Positions 23,058 through 31,299 of a stretch of DNA of 41,571 bases are shown piece by piece. The DNA is from UBA11891 sp965658355 (GTDB lineage Bacteria > Bacteroidota > Bacteroidia > Flavobacteriales > Flavobacteriaceae). Location of the stretch: NCBI GenBank assembly GCA_965658355.1, contig CBFHRX010000015.1, positions 1 to 41,571 of the forward strand. The letters are read 5' to 3'. A program made the translations under genes and the position numbers. How positions within the stretch are numbered: the first letter of the stretch is position 1; each line of letters starts with the position of its first letter. The notes below the pieces were generated by a model, which saw only the letters and a program-made list of their open reading frames with translations, was not told the origin of the DNA and did not search any database.

Positions 23058-23656
23058 CCCCAGTATTGGTACCCGCCTATGCTCCTCCTGTTGCCTACTT
23101 TTCTTGGTTGCTGCAACAAGAGAAAATAAGGTGGGTCAAAGACAGTCACTACAAAAAACAAACCTACCGGAATCGCGCCTATATATATGGTGCCAATGGA
23201 AGACTTACTTTAACAGTACCCATATTGCATAGCAAGAACAAAAGCCATCAAAAAGAAAATGAGGTCCTAACCGATCCTTATGCAGACTGGCAGCAATTGC
23301 ATTGGAAGTCGCTGCAGTCAGCCTACCGCTCCTCTCCTTTTTTTGAATTTTACGAAGAGTATCTAGCGCCATTTTACCATCAAGACAACCCTTCATTATA
23401 CGATTTCAACCTACGTCTTATCAGAGAGATTTTTGACATACTCGAAATTGATATTGACCAAGAAGAAGTTCCGCTGGATATGTCGACTCAAAAGCTGATG
23501 GAAAATCTTCTGGATGCAAAAGGTCAAATACCAGCCTTACCGAACTATACACAGGTATTTGAAAATAAATACGGTTTTTTGAGCAATCTTAGTATACTAG
23601 ACCTACTCTTTAATTTGGGACCTGCCTCAAGAACCTATCTGAAAGACTGTATTTAA
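23054..23656 (+). CDS. WbqC-like family protein
   Basis: This 200-residue protein belongs to the WbqC-like family (DUF of uncertain biochemistry, once linked to O-antigen gene clusters). Family marks are the N-terminal proline-rich P-x-AYAPPVAYF, the YRNRAYIYGANG block, LTVPI, and the W-K-SLQSAYRSSPFFEFY segment. No signal peptide or membrane helix is seen. It is the last gene of the parA-lepB run and meets the convergent endonuclease-like gene with overlapping stop codons (TTAA shared). Confidence 0.85.
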   Translation: MTPVLVPAYAPPVAYFSWLLQQEKIRWVKDSHYKKQTYRNRAYIYGANGRLTLTVPILHSKNKSHQKENEVLTDPYADWQQLHWKSLQSAYRSSPFFEFYEEYLAPFYHQDNPSLYDFNLRLIREIFDILEIDIDQEEVPLDMSTQKLMENLLDAKGQIPALPNYTQVFENKYGFLSNLSILDLLFNLGPASRTYLKDCI

Positions 23657-24660
23657 TTCCAATTCAGTTTCGCTGAAATTGGCTTGTGGTCTGATAATTG
23701 AACATCGTATGTAGTAAATTCAAGAACTCCTAATCGAGTGGGGCTGAATATAAAATCGATTCGATACGGAATCCCTCCAATAGAATAAGTAGCTCCAAAC
23801 CCCCTTCCCTCTTCTTCAAACGCATCTCTATGCTCCCCTTTTAGCTTTTTATACGCTTTGGAAAAGGCGGTATTATTCATATCAACACAGATCAAACTTG
23901 GGTATTCATTAAAGTTTTCAATTTGCTGCCACTGCTCGATTTGATTCAATTGCTTTTGATACACTCCGTCTAATCGCTTTATAAATTTACTTGAGGTCTC
24001 TTGGGAAACAAGAGAGTCTGATAATTGCAACTGAAAGGATTCTAAGTGCAGATTGTAAACACGAATAGTATCTTGTCGATACTGTATATCGGCATATATT
24101 CCACTATTGGAACTGTTTTCAAAATCGATGTCACCTGTACGAATAAGTGGAAACTTTGAAAAGATCCCAACCCCGTTATTCCCTAAAGCAGCGGCTGTTT
24201 TGATGTACCGAAAGGGATAGTTTTCAAAAGAAGGGGCCCTACTGTTACTGTATTCTTGTAAGCAAAATATATCGGGGTCTTCTGCGTAAATAAAATGCTC
24301 TATTTCTGAAGGTATACGTTCATTGTCAATCCATTGATACAGATTAAACAAGCGAACATTAAAGGACATTACTGTAAACCCATCGGATACTTTAATGGCA
24401 TTATTGGGGAATTTATACAAGCGATTCCACTCTTGAAAATTGAGCAAAAAGAAAACTACGAAAAGTAAAAAAGGCCACTTCATTCGCACCATCCAAAAAA
24501 TAAAAAACCCAATAGCAACAAATGACAATATCGGAACAAGAATACCCGGCAAAAGTCCTTGAATGGGGAAATAGCCCTCCATCATTAGAAATAATAGTAG
24601 CAGCATTAAAATATTGGCAAAAAGAAGAATACGGGAACCCAAAGAAACTTTTTTGCTCAT
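23653..24660 (-). CDS. Membrane-anchored endonuclease/exonuclease/phosphatase family protein
   Basis: The 335 residues begin with three hydrophobic segments (about 10-30, 34-56 and 58-75), then an EEP catalytic domain. The catalytic residues are visible: Asn in MSFNVRLF, Glu in FCLQEY, the DMNN pair near residue 255, and the final SDHKPIS with the general-base histidine. Substrates in this superfamily range from DNA to phospholipids and sphingomyelin; the active site faces away from the cytoplasm or into it depending on topology, which I cannot decide. It is the last gene in the mutL-rhomboid run, 12 bp behind a rhomboid gene. Confidence 0.85.
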   Translation of the reverse strand: MSKKVSLGSRILLFANILMLLLLFLMMEGYFPIQGLLPGILVPILSFVAIGFFIFWMVRMKWPFLLFVVFFLLNFQEWNRLYKFPNNAIKVSDGFTVMSFNVRLFNLYQWIDNERIPSEIEHFIYAEDPDIFCLQEYSNSRAPSFENYPFRYIKTAAALGNNGVGIFSKFPLIRTGDIDFENSSNSGIYADIQYRQDTIRVYNLHLESFQLQLSDSLVSQETSSKFIKRLDGVYQKQLNQIEQWQQIENFNEYPSLICVDMNNTAFSKAYKKLKGEHRDAFEEEGRGFGATYSIGGIPYRIDFIFSPTRLGVLEFTTYDVQLSDHKPISAKLNWN

Positions 24661-24672
24661 AAAGTAGGGGTG

Positions 24673-25545
24673 TTATTGTTTTCCGGCTTTAAATAGAATT
24701 TCCTTTTCTTCCTTACTAAGGCTGTCATAACCAGACATGCTTATTTTATCCAAAATAGCGTCTATTTTATCTTGATCTACAGCAGCTTTTGCTGGTCGCT
24801 TTGGGCTTTTTGGGTTTTTGTATACTTTTCGCACTTTAGGCTGGGGGGTAAACCACCCTCCTATCTGACTCCAAAATGCTCCCCATCCGGCACCGATATC
24901 TTTTCCGTTTTGCAGTTGCCTTGCATAGAAAAACCCTAAAAAAGCACCCCCAATATGAGCCAAATGACCACCGGCATTACCCGTTGGAATTTGAATCAAA
25001 TCCATAAAGACAAATGCAAGCGCTAAGTATTTTAATTTGATATTAAAAAAGAAAAAACGCACCTCTTGATCGGGAGTGAATGTACTGATAAAGACAAATA
25101 CGGACATCACTCCGGCGCTAGCACCAATCATATAAGGACGTAAGCCTTGAAATACCGGGAATAAAGCATAGCTTACTACAAAGACCAAACCGCCTAGTAC
25201 TACCCCCATAAAGTAGGCATTTGAAAAAGTACGTGCGGGTAATAAATTCAAAAACAGCTGACCTGAGTAATACAGCAGTATCATATTCCAAAACAGATGA
25301 AAAATTCCACTGTGTAAAAAACTGTAAGTGAGCAGGGTCCAAGGCCGAAATAATAACAATTCCCAATCCGCTCCCAATTGAAACCAACTTAATATACCTG
25401 CAAAAGAAGAGTCAAATAAAAAAAAGAGTGTTTGCAAAACAAAGGGCACAACAAAAAAGAGTACGTTAAGCGCTATTAATTTTTCTGCTATTGACAGGGT
25501 TTGAAAACGATATGTTAACTGATTCCAATTCATGCTTAATCCCAT
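24673..25545 (-). CDS. Rhomboid-family intramembrane serine protease with C-terminal extension
   Basis: The enzyme cleaves membrane proteins within the bilayer. The 290 residues contain six hydrophobic helices, with the nucleophile in IGASAGVM (around residue 139) and the catalytic histidine in HLAHIGGAFLG. Just after the membrane part comes a basic, lysine/proline linker and a small acidic end domain (DQDKIDAILDKISMSGYDSLSKEEKEIL), which matches the DUF6576 tail found in many Bacteroidota rhomboids. The start at 25545 overlaps the upstream rhomboid by ten bases; an ATG at 25533 is also possible. Confidence 0.9.
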   Translation of the reverse strand: MGLSMNWNQLTYRFQTLSIAEKLIALNVLFFVVPFVLQTLFFLFDSSFAGILSWFQLGADWELLLFRPWTLLTYSFLHSGIFHLFWNMILLYYSGQLFLNLLPARTFSNAYFMGVVLGGLVFVVSYALFPVFQGLRPYMIGASAGVMSVFVFISTFTPDQEVRFFFFNIKLKYLALAFVFMDLIQIPTGNAGGHLAHIGGAFLGFFYARQLQNGKDIGAGWGAFWSQIGGWFTPQPKVRKVYKNPKSPKRPAKAAVDQDKIDAILDKISMSGYDSLSKEEKEILFKAGKQ

Positions 25546-26273
25546 CGATTACTTTTAAATTGATTTCGCTTCCAATACCACATCATAAGCAATCCTGTGA
25601 GTGCTCCTCCTACATGGGCAAAATGCGCAATAGGCCCCATAGAATAAGAAGAAAACCCAAAAAACAAATCGACTAAAATCAATAAGGGAACTAAATATTT
25701 GGCTTTTATTGGTATGGGTGGAAATAACAACATGAGCTGCGCATTTGGAAACAACATAGCAAAACCTACCAAGACACCATATAGAGCTCCAGATGCACCC
25801 ACCAAAACAGCATTATACGCCTGATAAGAAGAACGTAAAGTGCCAATATCTGCCTGATCCATAATCCCTGGATTCAACATACTGGTTTGCATAAAGGTAT
25901 CGATATCATTGGGGGTCAAGCCAAAACCTTCCAAAACAGCAATCCCTTGATAAACTTGAAAAGTATAGAGAAGCATTTGTATTAAGGCAGCTCCAAATCC
26001 AGTGGACAGATAAAAGAAGATAAATTTATTTCGTCCCCACATTTGTTCCAAAGGGGTGCCAAACATATACAAGCCAAACATATTAAAGAATATATGTCCA
26101 ACATCACCGTGCATAAACATATGTGTGAGCGGTTGCCAAAATTTAAATTTTGGGCTCTCAACATAATGCAAGGAAAACCAATCATATACTATTGGTCCTA
26201 GGCTAAGGGTAGCCAAAAAGAACAACCCATTGATAATGAGTAAGTGTTTGACCGTTTCGGAAATCTGTCGCAT
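25536..26273 (-). CDS. Rhomboid-family intramembrane serine protease
   Basis: A second rhomboid of 245 residues, directly upstream of the first. Serine in GASGALYG and histidine in AHFAHVGGALTG are intact, and the first-loop motif LTHMFMHGDVGHIFFNMFGLYMFG is the conserved H-x-x-x-N region. It has no end domain, unlike its neighbour, so the two are not recent copies. Its ATG shares bases with the mutL stop (TAATG), so the two are translationally coupled. The pairing of two rhomboids behind mutL is a Bacteroidota arrangement; whether they work together is unknown. Confidence 0.9.
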   Translation of the reverse strand: MRQISETVKHLLIINGLFFLATLSLGPIVYDWFSLHYVESPKFKFWQPLTHMFMHGDVGHIFFNMFGLYMFGTPLEQMWGRNKFIFFYLSTGFGAALIQMLLYTFQVYQGIAVLEGFGLTPNDIDTFMQTSMLNPGIMDQADIGTLRSSYQAYNAVLVGASGALYGVLVGFAMLFPNAQLMLLFPPIPIKAKYLVPLLILVDLFFGFSSYSMGPIAHFAHVGGALTGLLMMWYWKRNQFKSNRWD

Positions 26274-28042
26274 TAATTCAATTTTTTTTCCAATTCGTCT
26301 TTTTCTAAAGTAACAAATATCTGTTTGTTAAAAGGCGAAAGCTGGGTTTCTTTACACGCAAATAAATCATTTATCACGCTTTCCTGTTCGGCACTATCCA
26401 ATACTTTCCCATACTTAATACTCAGCGTACGAGCCATTATTTTAGCCATTAAATCAGAGGGGCTATAACTTTCTATAGAGGAGTCGTCTACTTCCAATAA
26501 ACCACCTAGAACCTCTTCAATCTGATTCTCCTTACAAGTAGTAGGAATTCCCTTAATCAGCAGTTGGGAATCCTGATTTTCGATTTCAAAGCCCAAGCTA
26601 GCAATTGTTTCTTGGTGTTGTAGAAACATCACTTTCTCTGCCCCTGATAATTCTTTTGTGTGCGGGAATAAAAGCTGCTGACTAGAAGACTTCTGCCCTG
26701 TTAACTGATTTAGATAGTGTTCATAGAGGATTCGCTGGTGGGCTCTTTTTTGGTCAATCACTAATAATCCAGATCGCAGGGAGCTGACTATATATTTCTG
26801 AAACAATTGAAAAACCTTCGTGCGCTCCTGAGGAACACTCATTTCCAATTGTCGATTTTGCTCCCCCTCCTCTTGAAGCCCTGCATACAAACTTTCCCAC
26901 TTTGTTTCTGTACTCGGGATAGGGCTTCTTTTCTCTTGAAAAGGGTTAAAGGAAGCATCCACTTCTATAGAAGGCATGATAGGTGTGGATTGTGTTGTAG
27001 AATAAGAGGGATCTAGATTTGGATCGCGATCAAAATCCAGCGAAGGGCTCACTTGAAACATCCCAAGACTATGCTTGGCAGCCGAACGCAGTATCGCATA
27101 CAGACTTTGTTCGTCTTCAAATTTCACTTCCGTTTTTGTTGGGTGAATATTGATGTCTATTTTTTCAGGATCCACCTGTAAAAAGATAAAATAACCTGCC
27201 TGATAGCCCTCCCGAATCAAGCCTTCATAAGCAGCGGAAATAGCGTGATTTAAAAAAGGGCTTTTGACAAACCGCTGATTGACAAAAAAGAATTGTTGCC
27301 CGCGGGATTTCTTTGCATACTCAGGCTTTACCAAATAGCCTTTGATCTGAACCAAAGGAGTTTCTTCTTCGATTGCTACTATTTTTTCAGCAAACTTAGG
27401 CCCCATTACTTGAGACAGCCTTCTTTTTAGATTGGTCTTTGGAAGATCAAACAACTCACTTCCATTATGGGTCATGCTAAAAGAGATATCAGGGTGAGCC
27501 AATGCGACTCGCTGAAATTCGTCAATAATATGTCGCAGTTCAACAGTGTCCGTTTTTAAAAAGTTTCGCCTCGCAGGAATATTAAAAAAAAGATTTTTAA
27601 TAGCGATTGAAGTTCCCTTTGGGGCGACAGATACTTCTTGATCTACGACCGTTGTCCCTTCTATTTTGATACTAGACGCAACCTCAGCATCTTTTTGTCT
27701 ACTATGTGCTTCCACATGGGCAATAGCCGCTATAGAAGCTAGTGCCTCTCCCCGAAATCCCTTCGTGTTTAGCTGAAACAGATCTTCAGCCAAACGAATT
27801 TTAGAAGTGGCATGACGTTCAAAGGCCATCCGCAAATCTGTAGCACTCATCCCCTTACCATTGTCTATAACTTGAATAAGAGACTTCCCAGCATCTTTAA
27901 TAACCAGCTGTATTACAGTAGCTCCAGCGTCAACTGCATTTTCAATCAGCTCTTTTACGGCAGAAGCAGGTCGTTGAATCACTTCCCCTGCAGCAATCTG
28001 ATTGGCTACATGATCAGGCAATAAGGCGATTATATCTGCCAT
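26273..28042 (-). CDS. mutL: DNA mismatch repair protein MutL
   Basis: MutL links mismatch recognition by MutS to strand removal. From the ATG at 28042 (overlapping the previous stop as TGATG) it has 589 residues. The N-terminal GHKL ATPase has IAAGEVIQRPASAVKELIENAVDAGAT, DNGKGM and TKGFRGEALASIA. A variable linker (about 335-400) leads to the C-terminal dimer domain. There the endonuclease motif, usually DQHAxxExxxxE, reads DQKRAHQRILYE, with Lys and Gln in place of the key His and Glu. The second metal motif is also not obvious. This suggests a weak or absent nicking activity; a findings entry covers it. Confidence 0.95.
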   Translation of the reverse strand: MADIIALLPDHVANQIAAGEVIQRPASAVKELIENAVDAGATVIQLVIKDAGKSLIQVIDNGKGMSATDLRMAFERHATSKIRLAEDLFQLNTKGFRGEALASIAAIAHVEAHSRQKDAEVASSIKIEGTTVVDQEVSVAPKGTSIAIKNLFFNIPARRNFLKTDTVELRHIIDEFQRVALAHPDISFSMTHNGSELFDLPKTNLKRRLSQVMGPKFAEKIVAIEEETPLVQIKGYLVKPEYAKKSRGQQFFFVNQRFVKSPFLNHAISAAYEGLIREGYQAGYFIFLQVDPEKIDINIHPTKTEVKFEDEQSLYAILRSAAKHSLGMFQVSPSLDFDRDPNLDPSYSTTQSTPIMPSIEVDASFNPFQEKRSPIPSTETKWESLYAGLQEEGEQNRQLEMSVPQERTKVFQLFQKYIVSSLRSGLLVIDQKRAHQRILYEHYLNQLTGQKSSSQQLLFPHTKELSGAEKVMFLQHQETIASLGFEIENQDSQLLIKGIPTTCKENQIEEVLGGLLEVDDSSIESYSPSDLMAKIMARTLSIKYGKVLDSAEQESVINDLFACKETQLSPFNKQIFVTLEKDELEKKLN

Positions 28043-28338
28043 CAAGGAAAACGTGTAAATAAAGAAAGATCGAAATCAATAATGTACAGGGCTATCAAAC
28101 TCAACAAACCAATTATAAATAGTAAAAGGGGAGAGACAGATCGATTTCCTCTATGCCGCATTTTTTCACGTGCTTCTTGCCACTGCTGACCAAAGTCATT
28201 CGCATTATAAGTGTCTCGATAACGGGCAAAACGGGAGTCAAAATCATAGGGATTCCCAGCCTCCTTGCCTTTGTAATAACGGGGGGTGTAATTATACCGG
28301 CGATTTTTTCTAATCTTTAAAGGATTTCCTCGAAACAT
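28042..28338 (-). CDS. Small membrane protein upstream of mutL
   Basis: This 98-residue protein has a tyrosine- and arginine-rich polar start (NRRYNYTPRYYKGKEAGNPYDF), a charged middle and one C-terminal transmembrane helix (about 68-88). I do not recognise a functional domain. Homologues in Flavobacteriia are sometimes labelled riboflavin synthase beta subunit, which appears to be an error taken from the neighbouring ribH gene, as nothing here resembles that enzyme. Stop and mutL start overlap, so the two are co-translated. Confidence 0.7.
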   Translation of the reverse strand: MFRGNPLKIRKNRRYNYTPRYYKGKEAGNPYDFDSRFARYRDTYNANDFGQQWQEAREKMRHRGNRSVSPLLLFIIGLLSLIALYIIDFDLSLFTRFP

Positions 28339-28410
28339 CCGAATGGGTTTGTATCAAAAATAAAAAAATCGACTGAGAAAGTAGTGGGAAACCTACCGTA
28401 AATAGAGAAT

Positions 28411-28890
28411 TTATAAACGGTGTAAAGCGGCCATCTTCAATGCAGCAACAGCTGCCTCAACCCCTTTATTACCGTGTTTCCCTCCAGATCTTGCCTTTGC
28501 TTGCTCAATAGTAGTATCTGTTAAAACACAAAAGATAACCGGAATATTGGTTTGGGTGTTTAATTGAGCGATTCCATTTGTTACCCCTTGGCACACAAAA
28601 TCAAAGTGCTTGGTTTCCCCTTGAATAACACTCCCAATTGCAATGACAACATCAGCTGTCTTTTGGGCTATTTGACAGCCATGAATCAGTTCAAAACTAC
28701 CTGGTACATTGATTCTCTTTAAGTTAGACGGGGATACGTCTTTGGAAACTAAAGTTTGATAAGCACCCTCAAACAGCCCTTCAGTAATAAGGGAATTCCA
28801 CTCAGAAACGACCAAGGCAACGTGGAGACCTTTACCAGAGGGGACCTCTTCTGGGTGGTAAGCGGAAAGATTGGTATGGGCTGTAGCCAT
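28411..28890 (-). CDS. ribH: 6,7-dimethyl-8-ribityllumazine synthase
   Basis: This enzyme makes the direct precursor of riboflavin from a ribitylaminouracil and a four-carbon phosphate. The 159 residues show VSEWNSLITEGL (substrate-binding, with the aromatic Trp), VPGSFELIHG, IAIGSVIQGETKHFDFVC and the end GGKHGNKGVEAAVAALKM, all typical. The catalytic histidine (KHFDFV, His) is present. Subunits form 5- or 60-mers. It lies 12 bp after the TPR-protein gene in the same run. Confidence 0.95.
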   Translation of the reverse strand: MATAHTNLSAYHPEEVPSGKGLHVALVVSEWNSLITEGLFEGAYQTLVSKDVSPSNLKRINVPGSFELIHGCQIAQKTADVVIAIGSVIQGETKHFDFVCQGVTNGIAQLNTQTNIPVIFCVLTDTTIEQAKARSGGKHGNKGVEAAVAALKMAALHRL

Positions 28891-28902
28891 GTGTAAAAAG
28901 GA

Positions 28903-29661
28903 TTAATTTTCCAATTTACCTATCTGAACATCTACCAATTCAGCCTCTTTAGATTTTGGAAACTCTTCTTTGATACGCTTTAAATAGTTTAAAGCGGCTG
29001 ATTCTTTACCTAAGGTAGCACCTAAAGTAGCTGCTTTGAACAAGTATTTAGGGGTACTGAAAAGATTCTCATTAACAGCTGCCGCTTGAACATAATAGTC
29101 AAAAGCCTCATCTAGCTGACCAATTTGTGCAAAAGCATCTCCGATGGCGCCTTTTGCAAGGGCAGATAATAAAACATCATCAGCATTAAATTGATCCAAG
29201 TAAGTGATCGCATTCTTGTAGTCTTTCAAATTCAGGTAAGACATCCCCGCGCTATAGGTTGCGAGTTTGGCAGCCGGAGTATCGGAATAGTTTTCGATAA
29301 TGTCTAGAAAACCATATTTCCCATCACCGCCGTTCAGCGCTCTGAGATACAGGGAGTCAGAATTGACACTGTTAACCGCCATATCAAAGTAATACTGTGC
29401 TTGATTCAATTCACTAATAGATTCCTGCTCCTTGGGCAATTGAATGAATTGTTGATAGCCTAAAAAACCTAATACAACAAAAGCAACCCCACCAATGACC
29501 CCTAGGATTATATTTTGATATTTGGCAACAAATTCTTCGGTTCTTGAAGCGCCTGTATCAAGTTTTTCAAATACTTCTGCCGTTGTGCTTTCTTGTTCTA
29601 TTTCGGGTGTATCAGTTTTGCTAATTGATTTTTTATACCCGCGTTTTTTATAAGTCGCCAT
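28903..29661 (-). CDS. Membrane-anchored TPR protein (YfgM-like)
   Basis: The 252-residue protein has a lysine-rich, disordered N-terminus, one transmembrane helix (about residue 50-70) and four or so tetratricopeptide helices in the extracytoplasmic or periplasmic part (segments AAKLATYSAGMSYLNLKDYKNAITYL and AKGAIGDAFAQIGQLDEAFDYYVQA). It resembles the YfgM/TPR_21 class, which assists folding around the Sec translocon. It is the first gene of the minus-strand run, with its own TACTTTTG element 19 bases before the start. Role inferred only from the fold. Confidence 0.8.
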   Translation of the reverse strand: MATYKKRGYKKSISKTDTPEIEQESTTAEVFEKLDTGASRTEEFVAKYQNIILGVIGGVAFVVLGFLGYQQFIQLPKEQESISELNQAQYYFDMAVNSVNSDSLYLRALNGGDGKYGFLDIIENYSDTPAAKLATYSAGMSYLNLKDYKNAITYLDQFNADDVLLSALAKGAIGDAFAQIGQLDEAFDYYVQAAAVNENLFSTPKYLFKAATLGATLGKESAALNYLKRIKEEFPKSKEAELVDVQIGKLEN

Positions 29662-29679
29662 CTGTCAAAATTTGAAAAA

Positions 29680-29687
29680 CAAAAGTA
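29680..29687 (-). promoter_or_regulatory. -7 element of the TPR-ribH-mutL run
   Basis: The minus strand reads TACTTTTG, a full match to the -7 consensus, placed 18 bp before the start of the TPR gene. The next minus-strand TTTG upstream is at 11 bp, which is too close. Confidence 0.5.
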
Positions 29688-29765
29688 CACTTTTTTACCA
29701 AAAATAGAAATGCTTAAGCCGCTGTAATTAACAACAAAACCCTACTGCTATATAAGCCAAAAATA

Positions 29766-29773
29766 TATCTTTG
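29766..29773 (+). promoter_or_regulatory. -7 element of recF, leaderless
   Basis: TATCTTTG is a full consensus match that ends five bases before the recF ATG at 29778. With the usual 4-7 base distance the transcript would begin at or beside the start codon. No -33 TTTG is apparent at normal spacing. Confidence 0.5.
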
Positions 29774-29777
29774 TTTG

Positions 29778-30881
29778 ATGCAGTTAAAACGACTTTCATT
29801 AACGAATTACAAAAATCAAAAAGCCTACCAAGTAGACTTTGAAATGCCTATTAATGCATTTGTAGGAAATAATGGAGTTGGAAAAACAAATCTGCTTGAT
29901 GCCATTTACCATTTGGCCTTAGGGAAAAGTTATTTTAACCCTATTGCGACACAAAACATACATTTCGATGCTGATTTTTTCGTTTTAGAAGGTGTTTTCT
30001 TTAAAAACCAAGAAACTGAAAAGGTCGTTTGCAGTTTCAAAAAGGGGAGCAAAAAAGTAATCAAACGGAATGGCAAAGCATATGATAAGATCGCCGATCA
30101 TATCGGTTTAATTCCGTTGGTCATCATTTCCCCCTCAGACCAAGATTTAATCGCTACTGGGAGCAGCACCCGGCGCAAATTTATGGACGGCATTATTGGA
30201 CAAACAGATACCGTCTATCTTGAGGGCCTTTTACAGTACAATAGAGTGCTTGAACAAAGAAATTCATTATTGAAATTTTTTGCTGCCAATCATCAATTTG
30301 ATGCAACAAATCTGGAAATATACAACGAACAACTCCTCGCTATTGGCATGCCCTTATACCACAAGAGAAAAGCATTTATGGAGGCTTTTACCCCTGTGTT
30401 TGAAAAGCGCTACCAGCAAATTAGCGATCCTAATGAAAAGGTTCACATCGCGTATCAAAGTCAATTAGACGAAAACTCTTTTGAGCAGCTCTTAAAAGAA
30501 GCGCTGCCCAAAGACAGGGCGATTCAATTTACGAGTGTTGGGTTGCACAAAGACGATCTGAATTTTACACTAGGAGAGTATCCTATTAAAAAGTTTGGAA
30601 GCCAGGGACAACAAAAATCATTTTTGATCGCCTTGAAACTTGCACAATTTGATTATATGCAGCAGCAACAAGGGGTTCCCCCAATAGTTCTATTGGATGA
30701 TATTTTTGACAAACTTGATGCTGAGCGTGTTTCAAAAATTGTATCCTTGTTAAGTTCTGATAATTTTGGACAAATTTTCGTCTCTGATACGCATGCTGAC
30801 AGAACAGAAACAGCACTCGAAACCGCTGGGGTTGAATATGAACTTTTTCAAATAGAATCCAAAAAGTATCAGGATGCCTAA
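29778..30881 (+). CDS. recF: DNA replication and repair protein RecF
   Basis: RecF helps load RecA at gaps and restart replication. From the ATG at 29778 (a TTG three bases earlier is unlikely) it has 367 residues. Walker A is GNNGVGKTNLLDAIY (about 30-45), the ABC-type signature is SQGQQKSFLIALKLAQ and Walker B is PIVLLDDIFDKLD. The D-loop and length are normal for the family. It overlaps the lipoprotein gene downstream by eight bases, so the three genes 29.8-31.6 kb form one operon. Confidence 0.95.
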   Translation: MQLKRLSLTNYKNQKAYQVDFEMPINAFVGNNGVGKTNLLDAIYHLALGKSYFNPIATQNIHFDADFFVLEGVFFKNQETEKVVCSFKKGSKKVIKRNGKAYDKIADHIGLIPLVIISPSDQDLIATGSSTRRKFMDGIIGQTDTVYLEGLLQYNRVLEQRNSLLKFFAANHQFDATNLEIYNEQLLAIGMPLYHKRKAFMEAFTPVFEKRYQQISDPNEKVHIAYQSQLDENSFEQLLKEALPKDRAIQFTSVGLHKDDLNFTLGEYPIKKFGSQGQQKSFLIALKLAQFDYMQQQQGVPPIVLLDDIFDKLDAERVSKIVSLLSSDNFGQIFVSDTHADRTETALETAGVEYELFQIESKKYQDA

Positions 30882-31299
30882 AAAAAATACGTTTTTCATT
30901 TACAATTTGCTGTCTTGCCTTCTGTTTTTACTTGTAGGGTGCTCTGCTCCTGTAGAAGTAAAATGGCTGGAGGGCTATTGGCAAATCGAAAAAGTGACTC
31001 AAGCCGGTGAAAGCTTTACACCTGCTGTCGGAAATATACAATACGATTATTACACACGTACAAGTGCTGATAAAGGATACCGTAAAAAAGTAAGTCCCAG
31101 TTTTGGAAGCAACCTGACAACCTCTAGAGATCAGTCTAATTTTGAACTGATAAAAAAAGAGAAATCATGGGTGTTGTCTTTTGATACAGCTTGGGATCAA
31201 TGGGACGAAAAAATAATTACTCTCGATTCCCTGCAGCTCGTTCTTGAGCATAATAACAAACGCTATTTTTACAAACGTCAATACCCAACTGATGAATAA
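30874..31299 (+). CDS. Small lipoprotein, possible lipocalin-like
   Basis: The 141-residue protein has a lipoprotein signal (lipobox LLVGC, Cys23), then a beta-rich body opening with WLEGYWQIEKV, a pattern common in lipocalin-like domains of Bacteroidota lipoproteins. No catalytic motif is seen. It lies between recF and the DciA-like gene, overlapping both, but there is no obvious reason for a surface lipoprotein to work with DNA repair; the link may only be transcriptional. Confidence 0.7.
   Translation: MPKKNTFFIYNLLSCLLFLLVGCSAPVEVKWLEGYWQIEKVTQAGESFTPAVGNIQYDYYTRTSADKGYRKKVSPSFGSNLTTSRDQSNFELIKKEKSWVLSFDTAWDQWDEKIITLDSLQLVLEHNNKRYFYKRQYPTDE

Noticed and set aside
28162..28178. Partial parS-like sequence TTTTTTCACGTGCTTC
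   Set aside because: Only the left arm and centre agree with parS; the right arm does not, and it lies inside a coding gene. 11 of 16 positions is not convincing.
28042..28338. Riboflavin synthase beta subunit
   Set aside because: The small protein has a single membrane helix and no lumazine synthase motifs; true ribH is the gene next to it.
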